DNA of 64,000 bases from Sphingomonadales bacterium (GTDB lineage: Bacteria; Pseudomonadota; Alphaproteobacteria; Sphingomonadales; Sphingomonadaceae). The DNA lies in the NCBI GenBank assembly GCA_027488785.1, contig JAIYAY010000009.1:186001-250000 (forward strand), read 5' to 3'. Under the pieces are notes generated by a model. That model saw only the letters and a list, made by a program, of their open reading frames with translations. It was not told the DNA's origin and did no database searches. Shown here piece by piece: positions 37,682-46,171 of the stretch (positions are counted from its first letter, which is position 1; each line of letters begins with the position of its first letter). The translations under genes and the position numbers were made by a program.

Positions 37682-37768
37682 GGAGCCGAATGACCCGTAG
37701 CGAATTCGTTGTGGCTGCTTCCGTCAGGACCTGACCAGGTTGGCGAGTACCACGTCCATCCGACTCCC
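37682..37768 (-). ncRNA. ffs: signal recognition particle RNA, small bacterial type (4.5S)
   Basis: The minus strand holds the universally conserved SRP domain: CCTGGTCAGGTCC, loop TGAC, GGAAGCAGCC. The two ends pair, GGAGTCGGATG with CATTCGGCTCC, with G-U pairs. The apical loop is UGAC (URRC type) in place of GGAA, as in other alphaproteobacteria. The asymmetric loop bases that contact Ffh are present. It lies directly upstream of dnaX, its usual alphaproteobacterial site. Exact ends are set from the pairing and may be off by a few bases. Confidence 0.93.
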
Positions 37769-37862
37769 AAGGCGCATATGGCCGTGAGCTTATCGAATTG
37801 CAAGACCGGCTGTGGGTTTTGGCAAATGCCGCGGCAACGTCGGTTTTAATTGGTCGTGGTCC

Positions 37863-39266
37863 TTAAGCGTTGCGCAAATACCAATCATAATCGATGCTCG
37901 GCACCTGTCCGAAATAGCGATCCTGTTCTACGCGCTTAACAATTGTGAACATATCGACGAAACGATCGCCGAGATAGTCCCGCAACAATGTGGAGCCGTG
38001 GAAACGATCTACCGCGGAAAACCAGTTGCTTGGCGGCTTGTCATCGTCTGACCCATCTCTGTCATAGCCATTGCCAACAACCGCTGGGCCGGGATCAATC
38101 TGGTTGGTGATCCCATAATGCATGCCCGACAATACACCCGCCACCGCAAGATAGGGGTTGGCATCGGCACCGCAGGCGCGGTGTTCGACATGGCGGCTTG
38201 AGGGTGGACCAGCCGGAATGCGGAAGGATACGGTGCGGTTATTGACACCCCAAGTAGGGGCAACCGGCGCATAGCTGTTCGCCTTGAACCGACGGTAACT
38301 GTTGGCATGTGGCGCAAACAGCGCGAAGCAATCGCCAACGCTAGCAATCATCCCGCCAATGGCATGGCGCAACATCGGCGTGCCTTCGGGATCATCTGCG
38401 GCGAACAGGTTTTTGCCGTCTTTGTCGTTCATCGACACGTGGATATGCATACCTGACCCAGCTTGTTCAGCAAATGGTTTGGCCATAAACGTCGCCTCAA
38501 GGCCATGCGCCTGCGCCACGGCCTTCACCACGCGCTTGTACATGATCGCATCATCACAGGCGCGCAAAACGTCGGGCTTATACCGCAAGGTCAGCTCACA
38601 CTGTCCGGGCGCAAATTCGGAGATTGCCGATTCCAAAGGAAGCCCTTGAATATCGCAGGTTTCGTATAATTCATCGAAGAAAGGGCGGAAATCGTCGAGC
38701 TCACGCAGGCCATAGACTTCAACCATCTGCGGGGTTTCCCCACTATATTCTGGCCGCGCTGGGCGGATGGAACCATCGCGTGCGCGTTTTGGGTCAAGCA
38801 AGTAAAATTCGAGTTCCACCGCCAAAGCAGGCGTCAAGCCCATCTCGGCAAAACGGTCCACGACAAGGCCAAGTACATGGCGCGGGTCAAGATCGTGCGG
38901 CTGGCCATCCAGCTCATAAAAATCGACCATGAATTGCGCGGCATTGTCGCCCGCCCAAGGGGTGCGAACCAAGGTACCAGGAATGGGCTTCATCGAACGG
39001 TCGGCGTCGCCATCCTCCCACACAAGGCCCGTTTCGACCGTATCCTGCCCAGTGATATCAACCACAGCGATGGAGCCAGGGAAAAAGCGGCCAATTTCGT
39101 AGACGGATAATACTTCATGCTGGCGCAAGCGCTTGCCTCGCGGGACACCACCAAAGTCGGTGTAGATCATCTCAATCGAGTCGATATCCGGATGCGCGGC
39201 AAAAAATGCCTCTGCCTCGCTGCGTGGCGCGATAGTTGCGGATGATATTGCGCGTTTGATTGTCAT
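37863..39266 (-). CDS. glutamine synthetase family protein (gamma-glutamyl-amine ligase), copy 2
   Basis: A 467-residue protein of the glutamine synthetase superfamily, PuuA/IpuC-like, which would join glutamate to an amine with ATP. The N-terminal beta-grasp has IYTDFGGVPRGKRLRQHEVL. Catalytic-domain motifs are LAVELEFYLLDPK (metal glutamates), GSGMHIHVSMNDKDG (ATP/glutamate site) and YRRFKANSYAPVAPTWGVNN. ATG at 39266 has GGA nine bases upstream and lies four bases after the aminotransferase stop. It is the last gene of a four-gene operon that also carries another family member, from which it differs strongly. Confidence 0.88.
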   Translation of the reverse strand: MTIKRAISSATIAPRSEAEAFFAAHPDIDSIEMIYTDFGGVPRGKRLRQHEVLSVYEIGRFFPGSIAVVDITGQDTVETGLVWEDGDADRSMKPIPGTLVRTPWAGDNAAQFMVDFYELDGQPHDLDPRHVLGLVVDRFAEMGLTPALAVELEFYLLDPKRARDGSIRPARPEYSGETPQMVEVYGLRELDDFRPFFDELYETCDIQGLPLESAISEFAPGQCELTLRYKPDVLRACDDAIMYKRVVKAVAQAHGLEATFMAKPFAEQAGSGMHIHVSMNDKDGKNLFAADDPEGTPMLRHAIGGMIASVGDCFALFAPHANSYRRFKANSYAPVAPTWGVNNRTVSFRIPAGPPSSRHVEHRACGADANPYLAVAGVLSGMHYGITNQIDPGPAVVGNGYDRDGSDDDKPPSNWFSAVDRFHGSTLLRDYLGDRFVDMFTIVKRVEQDRYFGQVPSIDYDWYLRNA

Positions 39267-39270
39267 GATG

Positions 39271-40638
39271 TCATTTCCGTCCGCTCGAATGTTCAAATAC
39301 TAATAGCTCAGTCAGCGCATTGTTCAACTCCGCAGCGAGACGGTCAACCTGCGCTGCTTGCGTGAAGGGGCTGACCAGCATCATATTGTGGAATGGCGCG
39401 AGCAGGATCCCACGATTGGCGAGATAGAGGTGGATGGTACTTTCCAACGCATGGTCCATCATTGCGCGCGCCTCGCTGCCATTACGCGGCAGAACGGCCG
39501 AACAGACCCATTCAACGCGCGCGCCGACATGGCTGACATGCCAATCCAAACTGTGCGCGGCGATCACTGAACTCAGTTGCGACACCAGTCGTTCGGTGAT
39601 CGACAGCATATGGACATAAGCATCCCGCGTGATCACCTGTCCCAACATCGCGTGCATCGCTGTAATCGCCAACGCATTGGCCGATAATGTCGTGCCTATG
39701 CCGCTATGCCCCGCAGCACGCGACGCATTTAGCGCCGCCATTCGCTCTGCAATGTCCGCCGTAAAGCCGTAAACTGCACACGGCACGCCGCCGCCAATGG
39801 ATTTGCCCACGACCAATATGTCGGGCATTGGCCCATGGGTGTTGCTGTGTCCGCCATAACCGGACGAGATCGTGTGCGTTTCGTCCAGTACCAAAATTGT
39901 GCCGGTTTCATCACACAGCTGACGCAATTCTGTCAGAAAACCCGGCGCATCACGGACCATGCCGATATTGGTCATCAATGGTTCGGCCAAAACGCAGGCA
40001 ATATCCCCATCGCGCAATGCAGCGGCAAGCGCATCCACATCGTTAAATTCGATGACTACCGTCGTTGGCAGTAAGTCCTGCACTTGCCCTATCAAGCTTG
40101 GCCGGTTGACGGCTTGGCCATCGCGCAAATCGACAAACACATCATCGACCGCGCCATGATAGCAGCCGTTAAAGATCAAAATCTTGTCGCGTCCCGTTAT
40201 ACCACGACACCAGCGGATGACCGCACGGTTCGCTTCGCTGGCTGTGGTGGTGACTTGCCATTGCGGCAGGCCAAACATGGCCGCGAGCATCGCCCCCAGC
40301 TCCGCGCCCTTCGCGGTAGGTAGCATATAGCTTAAGCCCTGCTCTGCTTGTGCGGCTATGGCCTCGGCCAATGGTTTTGGCGAATGGCCGAACATGCTGG
40401 CGGTATCGCCCAAACAAAAGTCATCGAAAGCCTGCCCATCAATGCTGGTAAGCGTTGCGCCAGAAGCCGTCTGAGAGACGATCGGGAACGGCGTGGACCA
40501 ATCCAGCATCCAATGAAAGGGAACGCCCTGAAACCAGCCTTGCGCCTTTTCCGCCTGCGCCATCGATTTCGGGTTCGCGGCGATGAAACGCGCCACTTCG
40601 CGGTCGCGCATCTCTTTTATGGCTTGGCGATTGATCAT
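39271..40638 (-). CDS. class III aminotransferase (aspartate aminotransferase family)
   Basis: A 455-residue PLP enzyme of fold type I, close in style to omega-amino acid or glutamate-1-semialdehyde-type aminotransferases. The cofactor aspartate is in LVLDETHTISSGYGG and the Schiff-base lysine in VVGKSIGGGVPCAVYGF. ATG at 40638 overlaps the upstream oxidase stop as ATGA. Lying between a PuuB-type oxidase and a gamma-glutamyl ligase, it probably transaminates a product of amine or polyamine breakdown (for example putrescine or GABA-like); the substrate cannot be read from sequence. Confidence 0.86.
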   Translation of the reverse strand: MINRQAIKEMRDREVARFIAANPKSMAQAEKAQGWFQGVPFHWMLDWSTPFPIVSQTASGATLTSIDGQAFDDFCLGDTASMFGHSPKPLAEAIAAQAEQGLSYMLPTAKGAELGAMLAAMFGLPQWQVTTTASEANRAVIRWCRGITGRDKILIFNGCYHGAVDDVFVDLRDGQAVNRPSLIGQVQDLLPTTVVIEFNDVDALAAALRDGDIACVLAEPLMTNIGMVRDAPGFLTELRQLCDETGTILVLDETHTISSGYGGHSNTHGPMPDILVVGKSIGGGVPCAVYGFTADIAERMAALNASRAAGHSGIGTTLSANALAITAMHAMLGQVITRDAYVHMLSITERLVSQLSSVIAAHSLDWHVSHVGARVEWVCSAVLPRNGSEARAMMDHALESTIHLYLANRGILLAPFHNMMLVSPFTQAAQVDRLAAELNNALTELLVFEHSSGRK

Positions 40639-41906
40639 AACCGGTCCCGCATGGCATAATAGAGCAATCCTAACGTCGCCAATGGCCGTGAAAGCCATTT
40701 TCCGCCTGGAAAGCGGCTATGTGGGACGTTCGCGAAAACGTCGAAACGCGACATCGTGCCCATCACCGCCTCTGCCATCAATTCCCCCGCCAGCGTCGTC
40801 ACCAGCGCGCCATGGCCGGAAAAACCATGGGCATAAAACATATTTCCAGCGCGCCCCATATGCGGCAGCCGGTTCATGGTGACGCCAACCGCCCCGCCCC
40901 ACGCATAGTCGATTGGCGTATCAGCAAGCGACGGGAACACCTGTACCATATGTTTACGGACAAATGCTGCAATATCGGCGGGCGGTTGCTGCACATATTT
41001 CTCGCCACCGCCGAAAATCAGGCGCTTGTCCGCGCTCAAACGGAAATAGTTCAAAACGAACCTGCTGTCGGCAATCGCCGCATCGCTGGGGAGCAACTGG
41101 TCGGCATTAGAAAGCGGCGCTGTCGCGATATTATAGTTCATGATTGGCACGGTGTAGCTGCTCAACTCCGGCGCGATCGCTCCCGTCCAAGTATCCGTCG
41201 CCATGATGATATGCTTGGCGGTCAAAGATCCTGCGCCGGCCCGTATCTCGACATGTGTTCCTTTATCCTCCGGCGTTTGAGCTAACGTATTTTCATATAT
41301 AAGCACGCCGGCCTTTTGTGCCGCCTTGGCCAGTCCAAGCGCGTAATTCAACGGATGGAAATGCCCGCCTTGGGTATCGTAAATGCCGCCATGATAGCCA
41401 CCACCGTTGATATGCTGCCCGATATCCCGTGGCGGGACGATCTGCGCCTCCCAACCAAAATGCTGTGCCACAAACGCGGCATCGCTCTGCATCGCGTCGA
41501 AATGCGCTGGCTTATAGGCTGCTTCCAAATGCCCCGCTTTTGCATCACACGGAATATGATACTCGGCGATACGGCTCTTGACCCGGCCGACCGCGCCATA
41601 CGCTAAATCGAATATCGCCTGCGCGCGCTCGCGGCCAAACTCAGCGTCAATCTCGCGCATCGACCAGCGCAGGCCGGGGATAAGTTGCCCACCATTGCGT
41701 CCCGACGCGCCAAAGCCGATGTTTTTTGCCTCAAGTAATATAACCGAAAGGCCTTTTTCCGCGCAGGCCAAAGCTGCGGATAGGCCGGAAAACCCTCCGC
41801 CAATAATAGCAACATCGCAGTCTTCTGCAGAAGCCAACGAAGCTTGTGTTTCCCATACATGTGCCGTCGCGGCGTAATAGCTGTTGGCGAGCGGGTCGCT
41901 TCGCAT
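40635..41906 (-). CDS. FAD-dependent oxidoreductase, gamma-glutamylputrescine oxidase-like (PuuB)
   Basis: A 423-residue DAO-family flavoprotein. The FAD-binding Rossmann motif is DVAIIGGGFSGLSAALACAEKG near residues 30-51 (here cited as AIIGGGFSGLSAALACAEKG). ASGRNGGQLIPGLRW follows and is typical of PuuB/OrdL enzymes that oxidise gamma-glutamyl amines to aldehydes. The ATG shares a base with the stop of the upstream ligase (TGATG), tying the two steps together. Confidence 0.88.
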   Translation of the reverse strand: MRSDPLANSYYAATAHVWETQASLASAEDCDVAIIGGGFSGLSAALACAEKGLSVILLEAKNIGFGASGRNGGQLIPGLRWSMREIDAEFGRERAQAIFDLAYGAVGRVKSRIAEYHIPCDAKAGHLEAAYKPAHFDAMQSDAAFVAQHFGWEAQIVPPRDIGQHINGGGYHGGIYDTQGGHFHPLNYALGLAKAAQKAGVLIYENTLAQTPEDKGTHVEIRAGAGSLTAKHIIMATDTWTGAIAPELSSYTVPIMNYNIATAPLSNADQLLPSDAAIADSRFVLNYFRLSADKRLIFGGGEKYVQQPPADIAAFVRKHMVQVFPSLADTPIDYAWGGAVGVTMNRLPHMGRAGNMFYAHGFSGHGALVTTLAGELMAEAVMGTMSRFDVFANVPHSRFPGGKWLSRPLATLGLLYYAMRDRL

Positions 41907-43252
41907 CACACCCTCAACAACAAATGCTCACGTTCCCAGCTCGAAACCACTGACTGGTAATTGAACAATTCATAGTCTTTGACCGCGTAGAAGATGTCGA
42001 AAAACTCTTCTCCCAACAGATTGCGAACGGGTTTGCAGGCGCTGAAACGGTCCAATGCAGCCTCCAACGTGCGGGGCAAGGTGCGAGCTCGGTTGTAAGC
42101 GCTGCCGGTAATCGCTTTGGCGGGCACCATCCGCTCCACCATGCCGATATAGCCGCAGACCAACGACGCCGCCATGGCGAGATAAGGGTTGGAGTCTGCG
42201 CCTGGTAGGCGGTTTTCGACGCGGCGGTTGGCTTTGTCCGAAATAGGCACGCGGAAACCGCAGCTTCGATTATCTTCACCCCATTGGACGTTAATCGGCG
42301 CGGCACTGTCGGGGCGCATCCGGCGGAAGCTGTTGACGTTGGGCGCCCATAATGGCGACACTTGCGGCATGAATTTTACAAGACCCGCAATGTAACTGCG
42401 GAACAACGCGCTATCGCGACCATTGGCGTTGGAGAAAAGGTTGCGGCCGGTTTCGGCATCTACGACCGATTGGTGAATATGCATAGCGCTGCCCGGCTGC
42501 CCCGCCATGGGGTTCGCCATGAAGGTAGCGTAAACACCATGCTGCTTTGCGACCGCGCGGACGATGCGTTTGAACAGAAACACTTGGTCCGCCAATTTTA
42601 ACGGGTCGCCATGGATGAAGTTCACCTCAAGCTGCGCCGCACCCATTTCGTGGATCATCGTGTCGATATCGAGGCCCATCAACTCACAATCATCATAGAT
42701 GTGGTCGATAATATCCTCATATTCGTTCATCGCCTCCAATCCATAAGGCTGGCTTGCGGTTTCCGCACGTCCGCTGGATCCGGTAGGCGGTACTAATGGA
42801 AAGTCCGGGTCGACATTTTGGCTAACAAGGTAAAATTCGACCTCCGGCGCCATGATTGGCTTCCATCCCCGATCGGCATACATTTTGAGCACTTTTTTCA
42901 ATATCGTACGCGGGGCGATTTCGACCTCGGTTCCATTGCCATGCAGCACATCCGCGATTACGAAAGCCGTCGGTGATTTGAAGCCCGGCGCGACGCAAAT
43001 CGTTTCAGGATCAGCGATCAGGATTTTGTCCGGATCCTTGTCCCAAATATCCTCAATATCTTCGGGGTAATGGCCATCGATGGTGCAGATAAAAACACTG
43101 CCCGGTATACGCAGCGATTTATCACGGACCGATGAAAGGAACTTCTTCGCAGGCAAAACCTTGCCCCGCTGCACGCCATTAATGTCGGGGACGATGCACT
43201 CAACCTCATCGATTTTGTGCTCTGCGATCCAATTCGAAAGATTGATAGACAT
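41906..43252 (-). CDS. glutamine synthetase family protein (gamma-glutamylputrescine synthetase-like, PuuA), copy 1
   Basis: A 448-residue glutamine synthetase-like ligase and first gene of the amine catabolic operon. Motifs include VPDINGVQRGKVLPAKKFL, MAPEVEFYLVSQN (metal site), GSAMHIHQSVVDAETG, and NVNSFRRMRPDSAAPINVQW. It is a likely gamma-glutamyl-polyamine synthetase working with the following PuuB-like oxidase. The ribosome-binding site before ATG 43252 is weak. No PuuC aldehyde dehydrogenase or PuuD hydrolase gene is adjacent, so later steps must be encoded elsewhere or be replaced by the aminotransferase. Confidence 0.88.
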   Translation of the reverse strand: MSINLSNWIAEHKIDEVECIVPDINGVQRGKVLPAKKFLSSVRDKSLRIPGSVFICTIDGHYPEDIEDIWDKDPDKILIADPETICVAPGFKSPTAFVIADVLHGNGTEVEIAPRTILKKVLKMYADRGWKPIMAPEVEFYLVSQNVDPDFPLVPPTGSSGRAETASQPYGLEAMNEYEDIIDHIYDDCELMGLDIDTMIHEMGAAQLEVNFIHGDPLKLADQVFLFKRIVRAVAKQHGVYATFMANPMAGQPGSAMHIHQSVVDAETGRNLFSNANGRDSALFRSYIAGLVKFMPQVSPLWAPNVNSFRRMRPDSAAPINVQWGEDNRSCGFRVPISDKANRRVENRLPGADSNPYLAMAASLVCGYIGMVERMVPAKAITGSAYNRARTLPRTLEAALDRFSACKPVRNLLGEEFFDIFYAVKDYELFNYQSVVSSWEREHLLLRV

Positions 43253-43373
43253 TGTTTTTCACCAGTTTTTTGGAAGACTGATAAGCGCATGCCGGACTTG
43301 AAAGGTCAAGCCCGGCATGAATCTATCTATATTGGCCTGCGTTTTCGCGAGGCCTAAAAGGCTTGCAGCGGAA

Positions 43374-44096
43374 TTAGAAACCGTAGCTTAGCGAGAACAC
43401 CACGCCACCCGAGCTATCCTTGGGTGCAAAGATAGTCCTGCGGTTGGTGTCAACATAAGATACGCCCAATGTAAAATCGGAAATCGCAGCAGTCAGGCCA
43501 AGCGACCAATCCAATTTTTCACTACCTGCGGTGAACGCGCCATCTTCTATGCCCATGGATCCAACAATCGAGATGGGAGAATTGGGCAAGGCGATGGTTG
43601 CATTTGTGCCAAAATAAACATTGTCCTCATCGCCGGTATTACCTTGGCTTGGCACATAGCTCAATTGCACGCCTACCGTCGCAGGGCCCATGGTTGAACC
43701 AAGCTTGCCGGTAAACTCAACATAATTGACGTTCGAAACACCTGGATACACATAATATGTGGCACCAATGTCATAAGTTATCTCGTCGCCGCCGCTAAAC
43801 CCAGCGTAAAGGTCGAGTTCAACATCGTTCCCGTCATTCTCGGACAGATTAGAAGCCCAAGCACCCACATATAGGCCGGACTCATGCTTTACGGTCAGAT
43901 AAGGCTGAACCGCAAAATCCTTATCGGAGAGCGATACGCCGCGAAAGCGATAGTCGGACACCAAAGCAACGCCGCCAGATACATTGATGGGACCGGCCGC
44001 TTCAGTGGTTTCGTCTTGCGCGAAAGCAGGTGCCGACAGTGCGATCCCGCTTACTGCAACGCTTAAGCTTGCCAACTTCAAAATAGAATTACGCAT
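43374..44096 (-). CDS. TorF family putative porin
   Basis: A 240-residue outer membrane protein with signal peptide 1-26 (ending PAFAQ) and a beta-barrel rich in alternating aromatic and polar residues: GGVALVSDYRFRGVSLSDKD and a C-terminal FSLSYGF. This matches the TorF/Gcw_chp porin family common in sphingomonads. AAGGGG precedes the ATG. It stands alone between the amine operon and an Lrp regulator. Substrate is unknown; the family name comes from position near respiratory genes in other bacteria. Confidence 0.88.
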   Translation of the reverse strand: MRNSILKLASLSVAVSGIALSAPAFAQDETTEAAGPINVSGGVALVSDYRFRGVSLSDKDFAVQPYLTVKHESGLYVGAWASNLSENDGNDVELDLYAGFSGGDEITYDIGATYYVYPGVSNVNYVEFTGKLGSTMGPATVGVQLSYVPSQGNTGDEDNVYFGTNATIALPNSPISIVGSMGIEDGAFTAGSEKLDWSLGLTAAISDFTLGVSYVDTNRRTIFAPKDSSGGVVFSLSYGF

Positions 44097-44411
44097 ATTT
44101 TTACCCCTTCTTTAGGTATAATAGATACTCGTCTAATAGCTGCGCGTTGTGCGACAATCGGCAGTTGCCGTTCTCTTCCCGCTAAATCTGTTTGCTCATG
44201 CAATCGCTGGCTTTGCCTTTACCGATGCTTATCATTGTGCAGGTGCACAAAAACATCAAAGCATGCCCCAAGCAAGCAATTTTGTCGCAACATCCTTGTC
44301 CTTTTTTAGTCATGTGACAAAACAGTCACAGTCCAGATCTACTCTCAGCACCATATGCGGCGCGATCATCGCTGAAATCCTGCCGCGCATGATCTTGGCA
44401 TTATAACCCCT
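44097..44411. other. 315-bp intergenic region upstream of the porin gene
   Basis: No supported gene. An open frame at 44149-44406 on the plus strand has no ribosome-binding site or family features. The only clear signal is the TGTGAC-N6-GTCACA inverted repeat at 44313-44330. Confidence 0.7.
44313..44330. promoter_or_regulatory. inverted repeat TGTGAC-N6-GTCACA
   Basis: A perfect 6-bp inverted repeat with six-base spacer lies 217 bp upstream of the porin start and about 80 bp past the end of the Lrp gene. It resembles a CRP/FNR-type operator but the spacing between TGTGA and TCACA is eight, not the usual six, so the regulator is unknown. Confidence 0.4.
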
Positions 44412-44897
44412 TTATGTGTCAAAAAGACGCGGAGGGACTGCTCGGTTCACCACTTCGCGCAACGCAAATGCTGTTTCGATCCGTGCGACCCTCGGCAAGC
44501 GGGCGATCTCCTGCCGGTGAATGATTTCATAATCCTCGATCGATGCTGCGCGCACGACCAGCAGATAGTCATTCCGTCCACTCATAAGGTGACACCGGAT
44601 GGTCGACGGGCTGTTGACGACTGCCGCCTCAAACGCAGCCATCGCCTCCTCGCTTTGACTGTCTAGGGTGATTGTCACCATCACCGTCGCCCCCAAACCC
44701 AATTTGCGCAAATTTACATCGGCGCGATAACCGCGCAATATGCCTTCATCTTCCAGGGCTTTTTGCCGCCGCGCCGCCGCGCTTGGAGACAGCCCCGCCG
44801 CCTCCCCCAGTTCCATCTGAGTCGCGCGGCCATTAGTCACGAGCGCACCTAATAATTTACGATCCGTCCGATCAAGTTGCATATTATTTTCATCCAT
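44412..44897 (-). CDS. Lrp/AsnC family transcriptional regulator
   Basis: A 161-residue regulator with an N-terminal winged helix (LDRTDRKLLGALVTNGRATQ, then GLSPSAAARRQKALEDEGI) and a C-terminal RAM/ACT-type ligand domain (TVMVTITLDSQSEE). It diverges from alanine dehydrogenase across about 115 bp, so it most likely controls ald in response to alanine, as AldR-type regulators do. Starts at 44897 or 44882 are possible; neither has a strong ribosome-binding site. Confidence 0.9.
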   Translation of the reverse strand: MDENNMQLDRTDRKLLGALVTNGRATQMELGEAAGLSPSAAARRQKALEDEGILRGYRADVNLRKLGLGATVMVTITLDSQSEEAMAAFEAAVVNSPSTIRCHLMSGRNDYLLVVRAASIEDYEIIHRQEIARLPRVARIETAFALREVVNRAVPPRLFDT

Positions 44898-45012
44898 TTG
44901 AAGAAGCGCGACGAATATATGCATCAAATGTACAATTAAGTCGAATCTTTGCGCAGTTTCGGCGTCACGACAATGCTAATCTTTGCCATCATATTTTGAG
45001 GAGCAGAAAATT

Positions 45013-46140
45013 ATGCGTGTTGGCGTCCCGAGCGAAATCAAGGTTCATGAATATCGCGTTGGTCTAACGCCTGGCGCCGTCCGCGAATATGTGGCCGCTG
45101 GTCATCAGGTGGTAGTACAATCAGGTGCTGGCGCCGGCATCATGGCAAATGACGACGCATATCGCGCTGCCGGCGCAGAAATCGCTGCGACAGCACAAGA
45201 GATTTTCGCTGGCTGCGACATGATCGTTAAGGTCAAAGAACCGCAGCCTAGCGAGTGGGTACAGCTTCGCCCCGGCCAATTGCTCTTTACGTATCTGCAT
45301 CTGGCACCCGACCCGGAACAGGCAAAGGGCCTGATCGCCAGCGGATGTACCGCCATTGCGTACGAGACAGTGACCGATGATCGTGGCGCCCTGCCCCTGT
45401 TGGCACCCATGAGCGAAGTTGCTGGTCGCCTTGCGATTGAAGCCGCTGGCCAAGCCATGCGCCGCAGCGAAGGTGGCGCCGGCATATTACTCGGCGGTGT
45501 ACCTGGTGTGGCCGCTGGCCGTGTAACTGTGCTTGGTGGCGGCGTAGTTGGCACGCATGCCGCGCGGATGGCCGTTGGCCTTGGCGCGGAGGTGACTATC
45601 GTTGACCGCTCGATCCCGCGTTTGCGCCAACTCGACGACATGTTCAACGGACGGGTGCGCACGCGCTATTCGACGCTTGAAACCATCGACCATGAAATCA
45701 GCATTGCCGACGCTGTCATTGGCGCCGTGCTCATTCCGGGTGCAAGTGCGCCGCGCCTTGTTACCCGCGAAATGTTGAAGCGGATGAAGCCGGGCGCGGT
45801 CTTGGTGGATGTCGCCATTGACCAAGGCGGTTGCTTTGAAACATCGCGCGCCACTACGCATGCTGAGCCCACCTATGTTGTTGATGGAATCATTCATTAT
45901 TGCGTCGCAAACATGCCCGGTGCGGTCCCGCAGACCAGCGCGGCCGCGCTGAACAACGCGACCTTGCCTTATGGCCTTGCGCTTGCGAATAAGGGCGTAG
46001 CAGCGCTGGAAAGCAGCACCGAAACGGGACGCGGCTTGCTCGCGGGCTTGAACGTACATCAGGGTAAAGTAACCAGCCAAGCGGTTGCCGAAAGCCTCAA
46101 CCTTGCATTTGTTGCCCCCGAAACGGCCCTCGCTGCGTGA
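45013..46140 (+). CDS. ald: alanine dehydrogenase
   Basis: A 375-residue NAD-dependent enzyme that interconverts L-alanine and pyruvate plus ammonia. The N terminus MRVGVPSEIKVHEYRVGLTP is diagnostic. Catalytic lysine is in VKVKEPQPSEW and histidine in TYLHLAPD. The NAD site is VTVLGGGVVGTHAARMAVGL near residue 170. ATG at 45013 has GAGGAG ten bases upstream. Its divergent Lrp neighbour is the likely regulator. Confidence 0.96.
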   Translation: MRVGVPSEIKVHEYRVGLTPGAVREYVAAGHQVVVQSGAGAGIMANDDAYRAAGAEIAATAQEIFAGCDMIVKVKEPQPSEWVQLRPGQLLFTYLHLAPDPEQAKGLIASGCTAIAYETVTDDRGALPLLAPMSEVAGRLAIEAAGQAMRRSEGGAGILLGGVPGVAAGRVTVLGGGVVGTHAARMAVGLGAEVTIVDRSIPRLRQLDDMFNGRVRTRYSTLETIDHEISIADAVIGAVLIPGASAPRLVTREMLKRMKPGAVLVDVAIDQGGCFETSRATTHAEPTYVVDGIIHYCVANMPGAVPQTSAAALNNATLPYGLALANKGVAALESSTETGRGLLAGLNVHQGKVTSQAVAESLNLAFVAPETALAA

Positions 46141-46171
46141 CTTGACCGAATGGCAGTGCTAACAGCATTGC

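Noticed and set aside
37624-37803. N-terminal extension of DnaX
   Set aside because: The region is the SRP RNA gene and its flanks; the translated residues do not resemble DnaX.
44313-44330. Standard CRP binding site
   Set aside because: The distance between the TGTGA and TCACA halves is eight bases, not six.
44149-44406. 85-codon frame on the plus strand before the Lrp gene end
   Set aside because: No ribosome-binding site, no family features, and it spans the porin promoter region.
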